DNA of 64,000 bases from PHBD01 sp964578535 (GTDB lineage Bacteria; Desulfobacterota; Syntrophia; Syntrophales; PHBD01): the NCBI GenBank assembly GCA_964578535.1, contig CAZODI010000001.1, positions 62,001 through 126,000 of the forward strand, written 5' to 3'. Below, piece by piece: positions 45,714 to 53,693 of the stretch (within the stretch, counting starts at the first letter, position 1; each line of letters starts with the position of its first letter). The notes below the pieces were generated by a model. That model did not search any database, was not told the origin of the DNA, and saw only the letters and a list, made by a program, of their open reading frames with translations. The translations under genes were made by a program, and so were the position numbers.

Positions 45714-46043
45714 TTGGAAGCGAGGGAAAAACGACACATCCTGACGGGAGGCATCATCCTCATCGCCCTCGGCGTGCTGATCTTTCTGCACAACACGGGC
45801 CTGTGGGGTTTCGGAGACAGCTGGCCGGTTCTCCTGATCGTCGTCGCCGCGGCGACGCTTTTCCAGCGGGTGAAGGATCTGGGCGGCTGGATTTTAATGG
45901 CCGTCGGGCTCGTGTTCCTCCTGACGAAGACGCTGAACGTCGACCTGGAAGCCCTGGGGCAGTACATCCTGCCCCTCATCCTCATCGCCCTCGGCGTGAG
46001 CATGATCAGGAAGAAGAAAAAGAAAGACGATCAGAATCCATGA
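45714..46043 (+). CDS. Small membrane protein, LiaF-TM/DUF5668-like
   Basis: A 109-residue protein with four short hydrophobic segments (TGGIILIALGVLIFL, WPVLLIVVAAATLF, GWILMAVGLVFLL, ILPLILIALGVSMI) and a Lys-rich tail (KKKKKDDQ). The layout is that of LiaI/LiaF-type transmembrane domains found in stress-related proteins. The start appears to be TTG at 45714, preceded by AAGGAG and AGGGAT; no ATG fits. The stop overlaps the next ATG by 4 bases. Confidence 0.75.
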   Translation: MEAREKRHILTGGIILIALGVLIFLHNTGLWGFGDSWPVLLIVVAAATLFQRVKDLGGWILMAVGLVFLLTKTLNVDLEALGQYILPLILIALGVSMIRKKKKKDDQNP

Positions 46044-46786
46044 GGGGAGCCGCCGGGGACGGAACGGTCCTCGTCATCTGCGACTTTGACGGCACCGTTT
46101 CCCGGACGGATGTCGGGAACGGGCTCTTCAACCGATTCACCGGCCGGGGCTGGCAGGCTATCGACGAGGCCTACTGCCGGGGCGAGATCGGCTCCCGGGA
46201 GGCGTACGAGAAGGTGGCGGCCATCCTGGAGGGGGATCGGGATCGAATGCTCGCCTTTGTTCTCGGGGAAGCGGATCTGGACGGACACTTTCCCGCCTTC
46301 CGGCAATTCTGCCGGGAGAAGAGCCTGGACCTGATCATCGTTTCGGACGGGCTGGACTTCTATATCGATGCGGTCCTCCGGGGGCACGGCCTGGAGGATA
46401 TCCCCGTTCACGCAAACCGGACGGTCTTCCGGGACGGGCTGCCCCCGTCCATCGAATTTCCCTGGGCCGGCGAGGACTGCGGGCGCTGCGGAACCTGCAA
46501 GCGGAGAATCCTCCGCTCCCGGCGGGACCGCTATGACCGCATCGTCTACATCGGGAACGGCCAATCGGACGTCTGTCCCTCCGCGGAAGCGGACCTCGTG
46601 TTTGCCAAGGGGGTCCTTCTCGATGTCTGCGGGAAGAGGCGCCATTCCTGCGTGCCTTTCGAGACGTTCGGGGATGTGCTCCATTTCCTGAAACGGAACC
46701 CGTTTCCGTTCCCCGGGAAAGATCAATCATGCCTCCGCGGCGCTCGCGCCTCGGATCAAATCGAAGAAAATTCAACTGGGAGGTAG
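46040..46786 (+). CDS. HAD-family phosphatase, MtnX/PSPase-like
   Basis: A 248-residue HAD subfamily IB phosphatase. The Asp nucleophile motif ICDFDGTVSRTD is at about residues 13-24, SDGLDFY in the middle, and YIGNGQSDVCPS near the C-terminus is the third motif. A Cys-rich insertion (CGRCGTCKRR) is typical of MtnX-like members that act on methionine-salvage or phosphoserine-like substrates. The real substrate is unknown. The start overlaps the upstream gene by 4 bases. Confidence 0.82.
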   Translation: MRGAAGDGTVLVICDFDGTVSRTDVGNGLFNRFTGRGWQAIDEAYCRGEIGSREAYEKVAAILEGDRDRMLAFVLGEADLDGHFPAFRQFCREKSLDLIIVSDGLDFYIDAVLRGHGLEDIPVHANRTVFRDGLPPSIEFPWAGEDCGRCGTCKRRILRSRRDRYDRIVYIGNGQSDVCPSAEADLVFAKGVLLDVCGKRRHSCVPFETFGDVLHFLKRNPFPFPGKDQSCLRGARASDQIEENSTGR

Positions 46787-46792
46787 TGTTTC

Positions 46793-47170
46793 ATGGCTTC
46801 GAAAGCAAAGGGGATCCGCCAGAGCCAGAAGGAGATCTGGCAGAAAAAACTGGATCAGCGATTGGCCGAACTGGCCGCCAGGGGAGTGGAAGGCACCGCT
46901 GCGGCAAGGGACGCCGTCGTGCGGTCCCTGAAAGCAAAGGTCCGGGAGGCCGACGGGCGTCTGGCCGCCATTGACGCCAAGGACAAGAAGACCGCCGAAA
47001 AGAAGGAGACGAAGGTCCGGAAACTGGCGGAGGCCAAGACTGAGAAGAAGAAGGGGGACGCACCGCCCCCGGTGGAGGAGAAAACCTCCAAGAGCAAGAA
47101 GAAGAAAGAGGAAAAGGCGGAGAAGAAAGAAGGCACCGCCAAGGAAAAGAAACCCAAGGCCAAGGAATAA
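46793..47170 (+). CDS. Lys/Glu/Ala-rich small protein, function unknown
   Basis: I do not recognise a family. The 125-residue product has a helical N-terminal half (SQKEIWQKKLDQRLAELAARG, and onwards to ~65) and a strongly basic, low-complexity C-terminal half of Lys, Glu, Ala and Pro. The tail resembles histone H1-like or nucleic-acid-binding tails. It has a good ribosome site (GGGAGG) before 46793, so it is probably real. The stop overlaps the methyltransferase start by one base (TAATG). Confidence 0.7.
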   Translation: MASKAKGIRQSQKEIWQKKLDQRLAELAARGVEGTAAARDAVVRSLKAKVREADGRLAAIDAKDKKTAEKKETKVRKLAEAKTEKKKGDAPPPVEEKTSKSKKKKEEKAEKKEGTAKEKKPKAKE

Positions 47171-48162
47171 TGAAGGAAACGTGGACAGCCGGACGCCTCC
47201 TGGAGGTGTCCGGCTCCTACTGGCAGACCTGTGCACTCCACACCGGGGTGAAGCTGGGCATCTTCACCGCCCTCGGAAGGAGTTCGCTCCCGGCGGAGGA
47301 TGTGGCGCAAAAGACGGCGTCCAGCCTGCGCGGAACCGCTGCACTCCTGAACGCCCTCACCGCCATGGGGCTTCTGGCACGGGACGGCGATCGTTACCGG
47401 AACACCGAAGAGTCCTGGACGTATCTTGTGGAGGGGTCGAAGGAATATATCGGGTACATGATCCTCCACCATCACCACCTGATGGAGTCCTGGGCCAGAA
47501 TGCCCGCAGCCGTGCGGGGGGGCAGGCCGATCCGGAAGCGCTCGACGTTCCGGAACCGGGAGGTCCGGGAAAGCTTTCTCATGGGGATGTTCAACCTGGC
47601 CAGCCGCCTGGCGCCCAAGATCGTACAGGAAGTCGATCTGACAGGACGGAAGCATCTGTTGGACCTGGGCGGAGGGCCGGGAACCTATGCGATTCACTTC
47701 TGCCGGCGATATGAGGGGCTCCGGGCTACCGTCTTCGATCTCAAGACCACCCGGCCCTTTGCAAGGAAGACCATCCGCCGCTTCGGCATGGAGGACCGTA
47801 TTGCCTTCCGGGCAGGGAACTACCTGGATGACGACCTGGGAGAAGGGTACGACGCCGCCTGGCTGTCGCACATCCTGCACGGGGAAGGGCCGGAAGATTG
47901 CAGGAAGATCGTCTCCAGGGCGACGGCGGCCCTGGAGCCGGGAGGTGTTTTGGTCGTCCACGAGTTCATCCTGAACGACACGAAGGACGGGCCCCTGCAC
48001 CCGGCCCTGTTTTCCCTCAACATGCTCCTGGGGACCCCCGAGGGGCGCTCCTACTCGGATTCGGAGATCCGGGACATGCTCACCGCCGCGGGCCTCCGGG
48101 ATGTCTGCCGCCTGCCGTTCCGGGCCCCCAACGACTCTGGCCTCATCGCCGGCTGGAAATGA
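47170..48162 (+). CDS. SAM-dependent O-methyltransferase, acetylserotonin-type
   Basis: A 330-residue methyltransferase with an N-terminal winged-helix dimerisation region (~10-100; LGIFTALG, RGTAALLNALTAMGLLARDGD) and a C-terminal Rossmann domain. The SAM motif is LLDLGGGPGTYA (~163-174) and a later ALEPGGVLVVHEF. The family methylates hydroxyls of small aromatic or similar compounds; the substrate here is unknown. It closes the coaBC-to-methyltransferase run of closely spaced plus-strand genes. Confidence 0.85.
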   Translation: MKETWTAGRLLEVSGSYWQTCALHTGVKLGIFTALGRSSLPAEDVAQKTASSLRGTAALLNALTAMGLLARDGDRYRNTEESWTYLVEGSKEYIGYMILHHHHLMESWARMPAAVRGGRPIRKRSTFRNREVRESFLMGMFNLASRLAPKIVQEVDLTGRKHLLDLGGGPGTYAIHFCRRYEGLRATVFDLKTTRPFARKTIRRFGMEDRIAFRAGNYLDDDLGEGYDAAWLSHILHGEGPEDCRKIVSRATAALEPGGVLVVHEFILNDTKDGPLHPALFSLNMLLGTPEGRSYSDSEIRDMLTAAGLRDVCRLPFRAPNDSGLIAGWK

Positions 48163-48376
48163 ACTGCATCATGTCTGGCAAGATTCACGGCGCCTGCTCC
48201 CGGTGAGGCAGGAATCGAATCACGTACCTGTTTCCCCGGAAAATTCCTGTCCCTCTCCAATCAGGCTGTGAGGCTCCACTTTCGCTCACCGGCGCGAATC
48301 GTCTTCCCCCCTTTCCAGAGTAGACATTTTCCCCCTTTCCTCACGACGGATCCCCGTCGAACACAATGGGACAGAG

Positions 48377-48391
48377 TGTCTCAAAGAGACG
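48377..48391. promoter_or_regulatory. Candidate activator site (palindrome) for the sigma-54 operon
   Basis: GTCTCAAAGAGAC (48378-48390) is a perfect 5-bp inverted repeat with a 3-base centre, and TGTC...GACA extends the symmetry to 48396. It lies about 105 bases upstream of the -24 element, a normal distance for an enhancer bound by a sigma-54 activator. The rest of the 400-base gap (48163-48564) holds no gene that I can support. Confidence 0.4.
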
Positions 48392-48492
48392 CGACAACCT
48401 GGTTCGCCGGGAAGGCGGCCGCCGTCCTCTGTATTCATTTAATAAATAAGCAAAACAGTATGTTGCAGTAAGCCAGCCCGTGGGAGCGTTCA

Positions 48493-48508
48493 TGGTACGC
48501 CTGTTGCT
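48493..48508 (+). promoter_or_regulatory. Sigma-54 promoter (-24/-12) of the catabolic operon
   Basis: TGGTACGCCTGTTGCT matches the RpoN consensus TGGCAC-N5-TTGC at all but one core position. The essential GG and GC doublets are exactly 10 bases apart. It is 56 bases before the first gene, and a sigma-54 activator gene with an intact GAFTGA motif lies at the other end of the same cluster. Confidence 0.8.
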
Positions 48509-48564
48509 CAACGGGAGAGCGCGGCAGTTCATAACCTCATCAACCCTTTTTCAGGAGGGCAGCC

Positions 48565-49539
48565 ATGGACATCAGCACCGTTTCCGGCGTCGTTTCTTCC
48601 GAGAACCTGGGCATGACCCTGATGCACGAACACTTCCTGTTCGGATTTCCCGGCTGGCAGGGCGACGTCACCATGGGCCCCTTCGACCGGCAGGCCTGCG
48701 TGGAGGCCGGCTTGAAGATGGCTGGAAGAGTCATGGAGCAGGGCGTGAAAACCGTTGTCGACGTCACGCCGAACGAGTGTGGAAGGGATGTGGAGCTGCT
48801 CCGGGAAATCTCGGAAAAGAGCGGCCTCAACATTCTCTGCTCCAGCGGATACTACTTCGAGGGTGAGGGGGCGCCGCCCTATTTCAAGCTGCGGAGCCAG
48901 TTCGGGCAGGGTGTGGAGCAGGTGTACGAGATGTTCAAGACAGAGGTGGAGAAGGGTGTCGGAGCTACCGGCATCCGGCCCGCCGTTTTCAAGGTTGCCT
49001 CCGGCAAAGATGCCATCACGGACTACGAGGCGATGTTCTTCCGGGCGGCCGCCCGGGTCTCGAAGGAGAACGGCATCCCGATCATCACGCATACCCAGGA
49101 GGGGAAACTCGGACCCGAGCAGGCCGATCTGCTCATCGCCGAGGGGGTCGACCCGAAGCGGATCATGATCGGGCATATCGACGGATCGACGGATATGGAC
49201 TACCTCCTCCGGGTCCTCGAAAAAGGCGTATACATCGCCTTCGACCGTTTCGGCGTGGAAAATGTCGGCGGAGCGCCGCCGGATTCCCGCAGGGTTGCCT
49301 GCCTCATCGGCCTTCTCGGTCTCGGCTGGGCCGATAAAATCATGATTTCAAACGACTACGTGAATTACTGGCTGGGCCGGCAGGGGGTTTCGGAGATCGT
49401 GAGCCTGGTCATGCCGAATTACAACATCACCCACATTTTCCAGGACATCATCCCGGCGCTGAAGAAGGCCGCTGTCAGCAGCGGGCAGATCGAGACGATG
49501 CTGATCGCCAATCCGCGACGGTTCCTTGAGGGAGTCTGA
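48565..49539 (+). CDS. Phosphotriesterase-family hydrolase (probable lactonase)
   Basis: A 324-residue amidohydrolase-superfamily enzyme of the phosphotriesterase family. The binuclear metal ligands can be placed: HEH at 21-23, Lys143 (in the carboxylated-Lys position, GIRPAVFKV), His176 (IITHTQ), His204 (IGHIDGS) and Asp264 (ISNDY). Many such enzymes are lactonases that open acyl-homoserine or gamma/delta lactones. As first gene of an operon with a CoA ligase and hydroxyacyl-CoA-kinase-like proteins, it probably opens a lactone to a hydroxy acid (inference). AGGAGGG precedes the ATG. Confidence 0.85.
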   Translation: MDISTVSGVVSSENLGMTLMHEHFLFGFPGWQGDVTMGPFDRQACVEAGLKMAGRVMEQGVKTVVDVTPNECGRDVELLREISEKSGLNILCSSGYYFEGEGAPPYFKLRSQFGQGVEQVYEMFKTEVEKGVGATGIRPAVFKVASGKDAITDYEAMFFRAAARVSKENGIPIITHTQEGKLGPEQADLLIAEGVDPKRIMIGHIDGSTDMDYLLRVLEKGVYIAFDRFGVENVGGAPPDSRRVACLIGLLGLGWADKIMISNDYVNYWLGRQGVSEIVSLVMPNYNITHIFQDIIPALKKAAVSSGQIETMLIANPRRFLEGV

Positions 49540-49599
49540 TGGTGCCGCGAACCGTCCGGGACAGAAGGAGAACATCGCCATTTCACACAAGGAGGGACC

Positions 49600-51252
49600 A
49601 TGCCCGAATACGTGCCGATCACGTTTGAGAAAAACAACCTGCTCGAACACCTGACGCAGGTCATCGGGGACTATCCGGAACGGACAGCCGTCGTCACCGC
49701 GGATGGAACGGTCCGGAAGACCTACAGGGAGATCGACCGCCGCTCGAACCGGCTGGCGCATTATCTTGCCCGGCTCGGCGTCGGCAAGGGCGACCGTGTC
49801 GCCATCTTCCAGAACAACGGCTGGCAGTACCCGGAGCAGTATCTGGCGATCCTCAAGCTCGGCGCGATCTGCGTTCCCATGAACTTCCGCCTGAAGAGTC
49901 CCGAGGCACTGTTCATCCTGACGGAATCGGGGGCCAAGGCGCTGATCCTGGAAAGCCGGTATGCCGCCGTTTTTGAGCCGACCCTCACCTATCAACTGGG
50001 GGTGAAGCACTATCTCTGCACCAACGGAGAGGCCCCCGAATGGGCGGTCGATTACGAGACGGCGCTGGCCGGGGAGCCGGACGAGGCGGTCGAAGCGCCG
50101 GATATGACCCTGGACGACGTTCTGGCCATCTGCTTCACCAGCGGTACGACGGGCCTCCCCAAGGGCTCCATGGCGACGCACCGGCAGATCATGACGAACT
50201 TCTACGGCGAGATGGGGAATCTCATCGAGAGCACCATGCATCCGGACCGGGGATATCATGTCGTCATGATGATCATTCCCGTGTACCACATCGCAGGCAT
50301 CATGACGCTCTATGCGGGCATGAAATTCGGATCCACCATCGTCGTATCGTCGGATTTTGCGCCGGAAGGATTCATGCAGACGGTGGAGCGGGAGCAGGTC
50401 TCCCTGTGCTACCTGGTGCCGATCATGTTCTTCTTCATCCTCCACGATCCCTCCTTCGGGAAGTATGACCTCGGCAGCCTGCGTTTCGTTCCCTACGGCG
50501 CGATGCCGATGGACCCCGCCCTCCTCCAGGACATCCTGAAGAAATTTCCGCCGGGCATCCGCTACATGGACGCCTTCGGCTCGACGGAGGTGTGCATCAA
50601 CATCGCCAAGCTTCCCGAGGATCACGATCTGACGGGATCTCCCGAAGAAGTTGAAAAGAAGATCGCCCGACTGAAGAGCATCGGCCGTCCTTTCCGTTAC
50701 GGCATCGAGAGCACGATTCTGGATCCCTTCGGCAAGGAGGTTCCTCCCGGGGTCGTGGGCGAGATCGCCTCCCGGGGCGAGAAAGTGACCGTCGGATACT
50801 GGCGGAATGCGGAAGAGACGGCACGGACGATCGACCGGAACGGCTGGTTCCACACCGGCGACGCCGGATGGATGGACGAAGACGGCTATGTGTACTTCGC
50901 CGACCGGGCCAAGGACATGATCAACCGGGGCGGCGAGAACATCTTCCCCGCCGAGGTCGAGCGCCGGCTCAATCAGCACCCCAGGGTCCTGGAATCGGCC
51001 GTCTTCGGCGTTCCCGATCCGGCCTGGGGAGCCCGCGTCGTGGCGGCCGTCGTCCTGGCGCCGGGACAGACGGCGGAGACGGTGCCCGCGGAGGAGCTCA
51101 TCGGCTTCTGCAAGGAGCAGATGGCAAGCTACAAGGCCCCGTCGGCGATCTGGTACATCGACCAGCTCCCCAGGCGGTTCGAGCTCGGCAAGGTGATGCG
51201 GTTCGTGCTGCGAGACGAATACATGAAGAAAAGGGAGGACATTGTTTCATGA
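49600..51252 (+). CDS. Acyl-CoA synthetase (AMP-forming)
   Basis: A 550-residue ANL-superfamily CoA ligase. It shows the P-loop TSGTTGLPKGS (~180-190), the A5 region DAFGSTE, the A7/A8 region GWFHTGDAGWMDEDGYVYFADRAKD (in part) and the C-terminal catalytic Lys in ELGKVMRF. It activates a carboxylic acid as its CoA thioester with ATP. The operon position suggests the hydroxy acid made by the upstream hydrolase, comparable to LvaE in levulinate degradation, though sequence cannot fix the substrate. The stop overlaps the next start by 4 bases. Confidence 0.92.
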   Translation: MPEYVPITFEKNNLLEHLTQVIGDYPERTAVVTADGTVRKTYREIDRRSNRLAHYLARLGVGKGDRVAIFQNNGWQYPEQYLAILKLGAICVPMNFRLKSPEALFILTESGAKALILESRYAAVFEPTLTYQLGVKHYLCTNGEAPEWAVDYETALAGEPDEAVEAPDMTLDDVLAICFTSGTTGLPKGSMATHRQIMTNFYGEMGNLIESTMHPDRGYHVVMMIIPVYHIAGIMTLYAGMKFGSTIVVSSDFAPEGFMQTVEREQVSLCYLVPIMFFFILHDPSFGKYDLGSLRFVPYGAMPMDPALLQDILKKFPPGIRYMDAFGSTEVCINIAKLPEDHDLTGSPEEVEKKIARLKSIGRPFRYGIESTILDPFGKEVPPGVVGEIASRGEKVTVGYWRNAEETARTIDRNGWFHTGDAGWMDEDGYVYFADRAKDMINRGGENIFPAEVERRLNQHPRVLESAVFGVPDPAWGARVVAAVVLAPGQTAETVPAEELIGFCKEQMASYKAPSAIWYIDQLPRRFELGKVMRFVLRDEYMKKREDIVS

Positions 51253-52283
51253 GGAATATGCTCGACACCCTGTCTTTCCGGGTATCCCCGGAGGACGAAT
51301 ACAACCATCCCGTTGACGATGCGAAGAACTTCAATGAAAGCATGTATATCAACCTGTTCGATTTCAACCGGGCCATGGGGGGATGGTTTCGTGTGGGAAA
51401 CCGTCCGAACGAGGGGAACGCGGAGGTCACCTGCTGCCTGTATCTTCCCGACGGGAGCGTGGGATTCATCTTCAGCCGTCCGAACATCTCGTCGAACGAG
51501 TCTCTCAACGCGGCGGGGCTGAAATTCGAGGTCCGGGAGCCGCTGAAGCGGATCCGGGTCACTTACAGCGGACCGGTGTGCCTCCTGAAGAACCCGCACG
51601 AGATGGCGAAACCGATGAAGGCCTTCGCGGAGAATCCCATTGTCGATTGCTCGGTGGCCCTGGATTTCCAGGCGGTCGGACCGGTCTTCGGCGGTGAGAT
51701 GGTCAACAAGGATGGCAGTCCTTTCCAGGAGCCTCCGGAGGAGGCGTTTGCGAAGGCGCATTACGAGCAGCACATGAGCGGTGCAGGAACCATCCGCGTC
51801 CAGGAGCATGAATGGAAAATCGACGGCTTCGGACTGCGGGACCACTCCTGGGGCCCACGGTACTGGCAGAACATCTACTGGTACCGTTGGCTGCCGATGA
51901 ATTTCGGCCCCGATCTCGGGTTCATGTTCATGATCATGGGCAAGGAAGACGGAAACCACCAGATGATGGGGATCATGCTGGAGAACGGCCGGTACGTTCC
52001 CTTCCGGGACGTGGAGCTGCAGACGGAGTGGGACGAAAACTACTATCAGACCGCCCTCAAGGTGAAGGCCAGGACAGACGACAGCGAGCACGAGATCGAG
52101 GGGCGGGTCCTGTCCCTCATCCCGCTTCGCAACCGGAGAAAGAACGAGGCGGGCGACGTGCTCGAGACGCGCATCACCGAGGGGATGACAGAATACCGGT
52201 ACCGGGGCAGGGTAGGGTACGGAATGTCGGAATACCTCGACCAGATCATCCACGGCGAACCGGCGGGAAAGGAGAAGGGATGA
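51249..52283 (+). CDS. Lipocalin-like DUF7064/AttH-CrtC superfamily protein
   Basis: A 344-residue protein made of two beta-rich halves, recognised by GFGLRDHSWGPRYWQNIYWY, the motif of DUF7064 proteins related to AttH and carotenoid hydratase CrtC. Members occur in steroid, terpene and aromatic degradation clusters without proven reaction. It could bind or hydrate a hydrophobic acyl-CoA or lactone (inference). Its start overlaps the CoA ligase stop by 4 bases, so it belongs firmly to the operon. No signal peptide is seen. Confidence 0.72.
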   Translation: MRNMLDTLSFRVSPEDEYNHPVDDAKNFNESMYINLFDFNRAMGGWFRVGNRPNEGNAEVTCCLYLPDGSVGFIFSRPNISSNESLNAAGLKFEVREPLKRIRVTYSGPVCLLKNPHEMAKPMKAFAENPIVDCSVALDFQAVGPVFGGEMVNKDGSPFQEPPEEAFAKAHYEQHMSGAGTIRVQEHEWKIDGFGLRDHSWGPRYWQNIYWYRWLPMNFGPDLGFMFMIMGKEDGNHQMMGIMLENGRYVPFRDVELQTEWDENYYQTALKVKARTDDSEHEIEGRVLSLIPLRNRRKNEAGDVLETRITEGMTEYRYRGRVGYGMSEYLDQIIHGEPAGKEKG

Positions 52284-52284
52284 T

Positions 52285-53277
52285 ATGAAGCAGGAAGAAC
52301 TCGCCGGCTGTCTCACCCGCGCCGCTTCGCGGCATCTCGGGAAACCGGTGGTGATCGAAGACCTCCGGCCTCTCTCCGGCGGCGCTTCCGCGGAGACGTG
52401 GCATTTCGACGCCCTCTGCGGCGCTGAGCGCCACGAGTTGATCCTCAGGCTGTCGCCCCCGGGAGGGAAGAAGGACAAGAACCGCCTCGACCGGGGAACG
52501 GAGGCGCTAGTGCTGGCAAACGTGCAGAAGGCGGGCGTTCCCGTTCCTCCCGTCCATTTCGTTCTCGATGACGAGGACGGGATCGGTCCCGGGTATGCCA
52601 TGCAGCGCATACCGGGGGAGACCATCGCGCGGAAGATCCTGCGCGACGACGAATACGCGGAGGCGCGGGACGTCATGGCCCGGCAGTGCGGAAGGATCCT
52701 TGCCGGCATCCACACCGTCGATCCCGGCCTTCTGCCGCCCCTGAAGAAGCAGCCGGCGGAGGCCGGGCTGAAGCAGCTGTACACGTTTTACGACGCCTTC
52801 GGCGACAGGCACCCCGTTTTCGAGTACGCCCTGCGCTGGCTTCAGGACCACATCCCGAAGCAGGGGGATTTGCGTCTGGTACACGGCGATTTCCGGAACG
52901 GAAATTTCATTGTCGGCCCCGAGGGTGTCCGGGCCGTCCTCGACTGGGAGCTTGCCCATCTCGGCGATCCCATGGAGGACCTTGGCTGGATATGCGTCAA
53001 TTCCTGGCGCTTCGGCAACATCGACCACCCCGTCGGCGGCTTTGGAAGCCGGGAGGACCTGTTCGCCGGGTACGAGGGAGCGGGAGGCGTTCCCGTCGAT
53101 CCCGCCGCGGTCCATTTCTGGGAGGTGTTCGGAACGCTGAAGTGGGGAATCATCTGCATCGTCCAGGCCTTCACCCATCTGATGGGAATGAAGCGCTCCG
53201 TTGAGCTGGCCGCCATCGGCCGGCGGACCTCGGAAACGGAGATCGATCTGCTGCGTCTGCTGAGAGAGGGAAAGTGA
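52285..53277 (+). CDS. APH-type kinase, LvaA/ACAD10-like
   Basis: A 330-residue protein-kinase-like (aminoglycoside phosphotransferase) fold. The phosphotransfer motif is LVHGDFRNGNFIV (~197-209; HGDxxxxN) followed by VLDWELAHLGDP with the metal-binding Asp. It starts 1 base after the upstream stop. This subfamily includes LvaA of Pseudomonas levulinate degradation and the ACAD10 kinase domain, which phosphorylate 4-hydroxyacyl-CoA. Drug resistance is not implied. The small gene directly after it mirrors the LvaA-LvaB pair. Confidence 0.85.
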   Translation: MKQEELAGCLTRAASRHLGKPVVIEDLRPLSGGASAETWHFDALCGAERHELILRLSPPGGKKDKNRLDRGTEALVLANVQKAGVPVPPVHFVLDDEDGIGPGYAMQRIPGETIARKILRDDEYAEARDVMARQCGRILAGIHTVDPGLLPPLKKQPAEAGLKQLYTFYDAFGDRHPVFEYALRWLQDHIPKQGDLRLVHGDFRNGNFIVGPEGVRAVLDWELAHLGDPMEDLGWICVNSWRFGNIDHPVGGFGSREDLFAGYEGAGGVPVDPAAVHFWEVFGTLKWGIICIVQAFTHLMGMKRSVELAAIGRRTSETEIDLLRLLREGK

Positions 53278-53278
53278 C

Positions 53279-53671
53279 ATGGCTCCATCACGACCGACTG
53301 TTTTAGAGCTGCTGGAGGCCGTTCAGGAATTTCTGGAAAAGAGAATCGTGAAGTCCGTCGATTCGCACCGGGCCTTTCACACGCGGGTCGCCATCAACGC
53401 CCTGGCGCTGGTGCGGAGGGAACTCCAGCTGGGTCCGGGATTCGCAAGCGAGGAACAGGGGCGGCTCCGCTCGCTGCTCGGCATCGAAGGCGGAATTGCG
53501 GAACTGAACGACGAATTGTGCCGCCGCCTGCGGAACGTCGAGCTGGACTGCCGCGAAGGGGATCTTTTCCGACACCTGTTCGAGACGACGATGGCGCAGC
53601 TGGCTATTGATAATCCCGAGTACTCCGGGTACCGGAAAGCCTTGGAGGAATCGACGGGCACGGAAGGCTGA
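53279..53671 (+). CDS. DUF6285-type small protein, LvaB-like partner
   Basis: A 130-residue helical protein that begins 1 base after the kinase gene. The sequence type (LLEAVQEFLEK, FHTRVAINALALVRREL, LRNVELD, MAQLAIDNPEYSGY) is that of DUF6285, encoded beside ACAD10-type phosphotransferases. In Pseudomonas, LvaB is a small protein needed for LvaA kinase activity; equivalence is inferred from position and size. Its stop is 22 bases from that of the convergent regulator. Confidence 0.75.
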   Translation: MAPSRPTVLELLEAVQEFLEKRIVKSVDSHRAFHTRVAINALALVRRELQLGPGFASEEQGRLRSLLGIEGGIAELNDELCRRLRNVELDCREGDLFRHLFETTMAQLAIDNPEYSGYRKALEESTGTEG

Positions 53672-53693
53672 AAAACGGAGTCCCTTTCCCCCG

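Noticed and set aside
52285..53277. Aminoglycoside resistance gene
   Set aside because: Only the kinase fold is shared. The neighbours (CoA ligase, DUF6285-like protein) and the sequence type point to a hydroxyacyl-CoA kinase.
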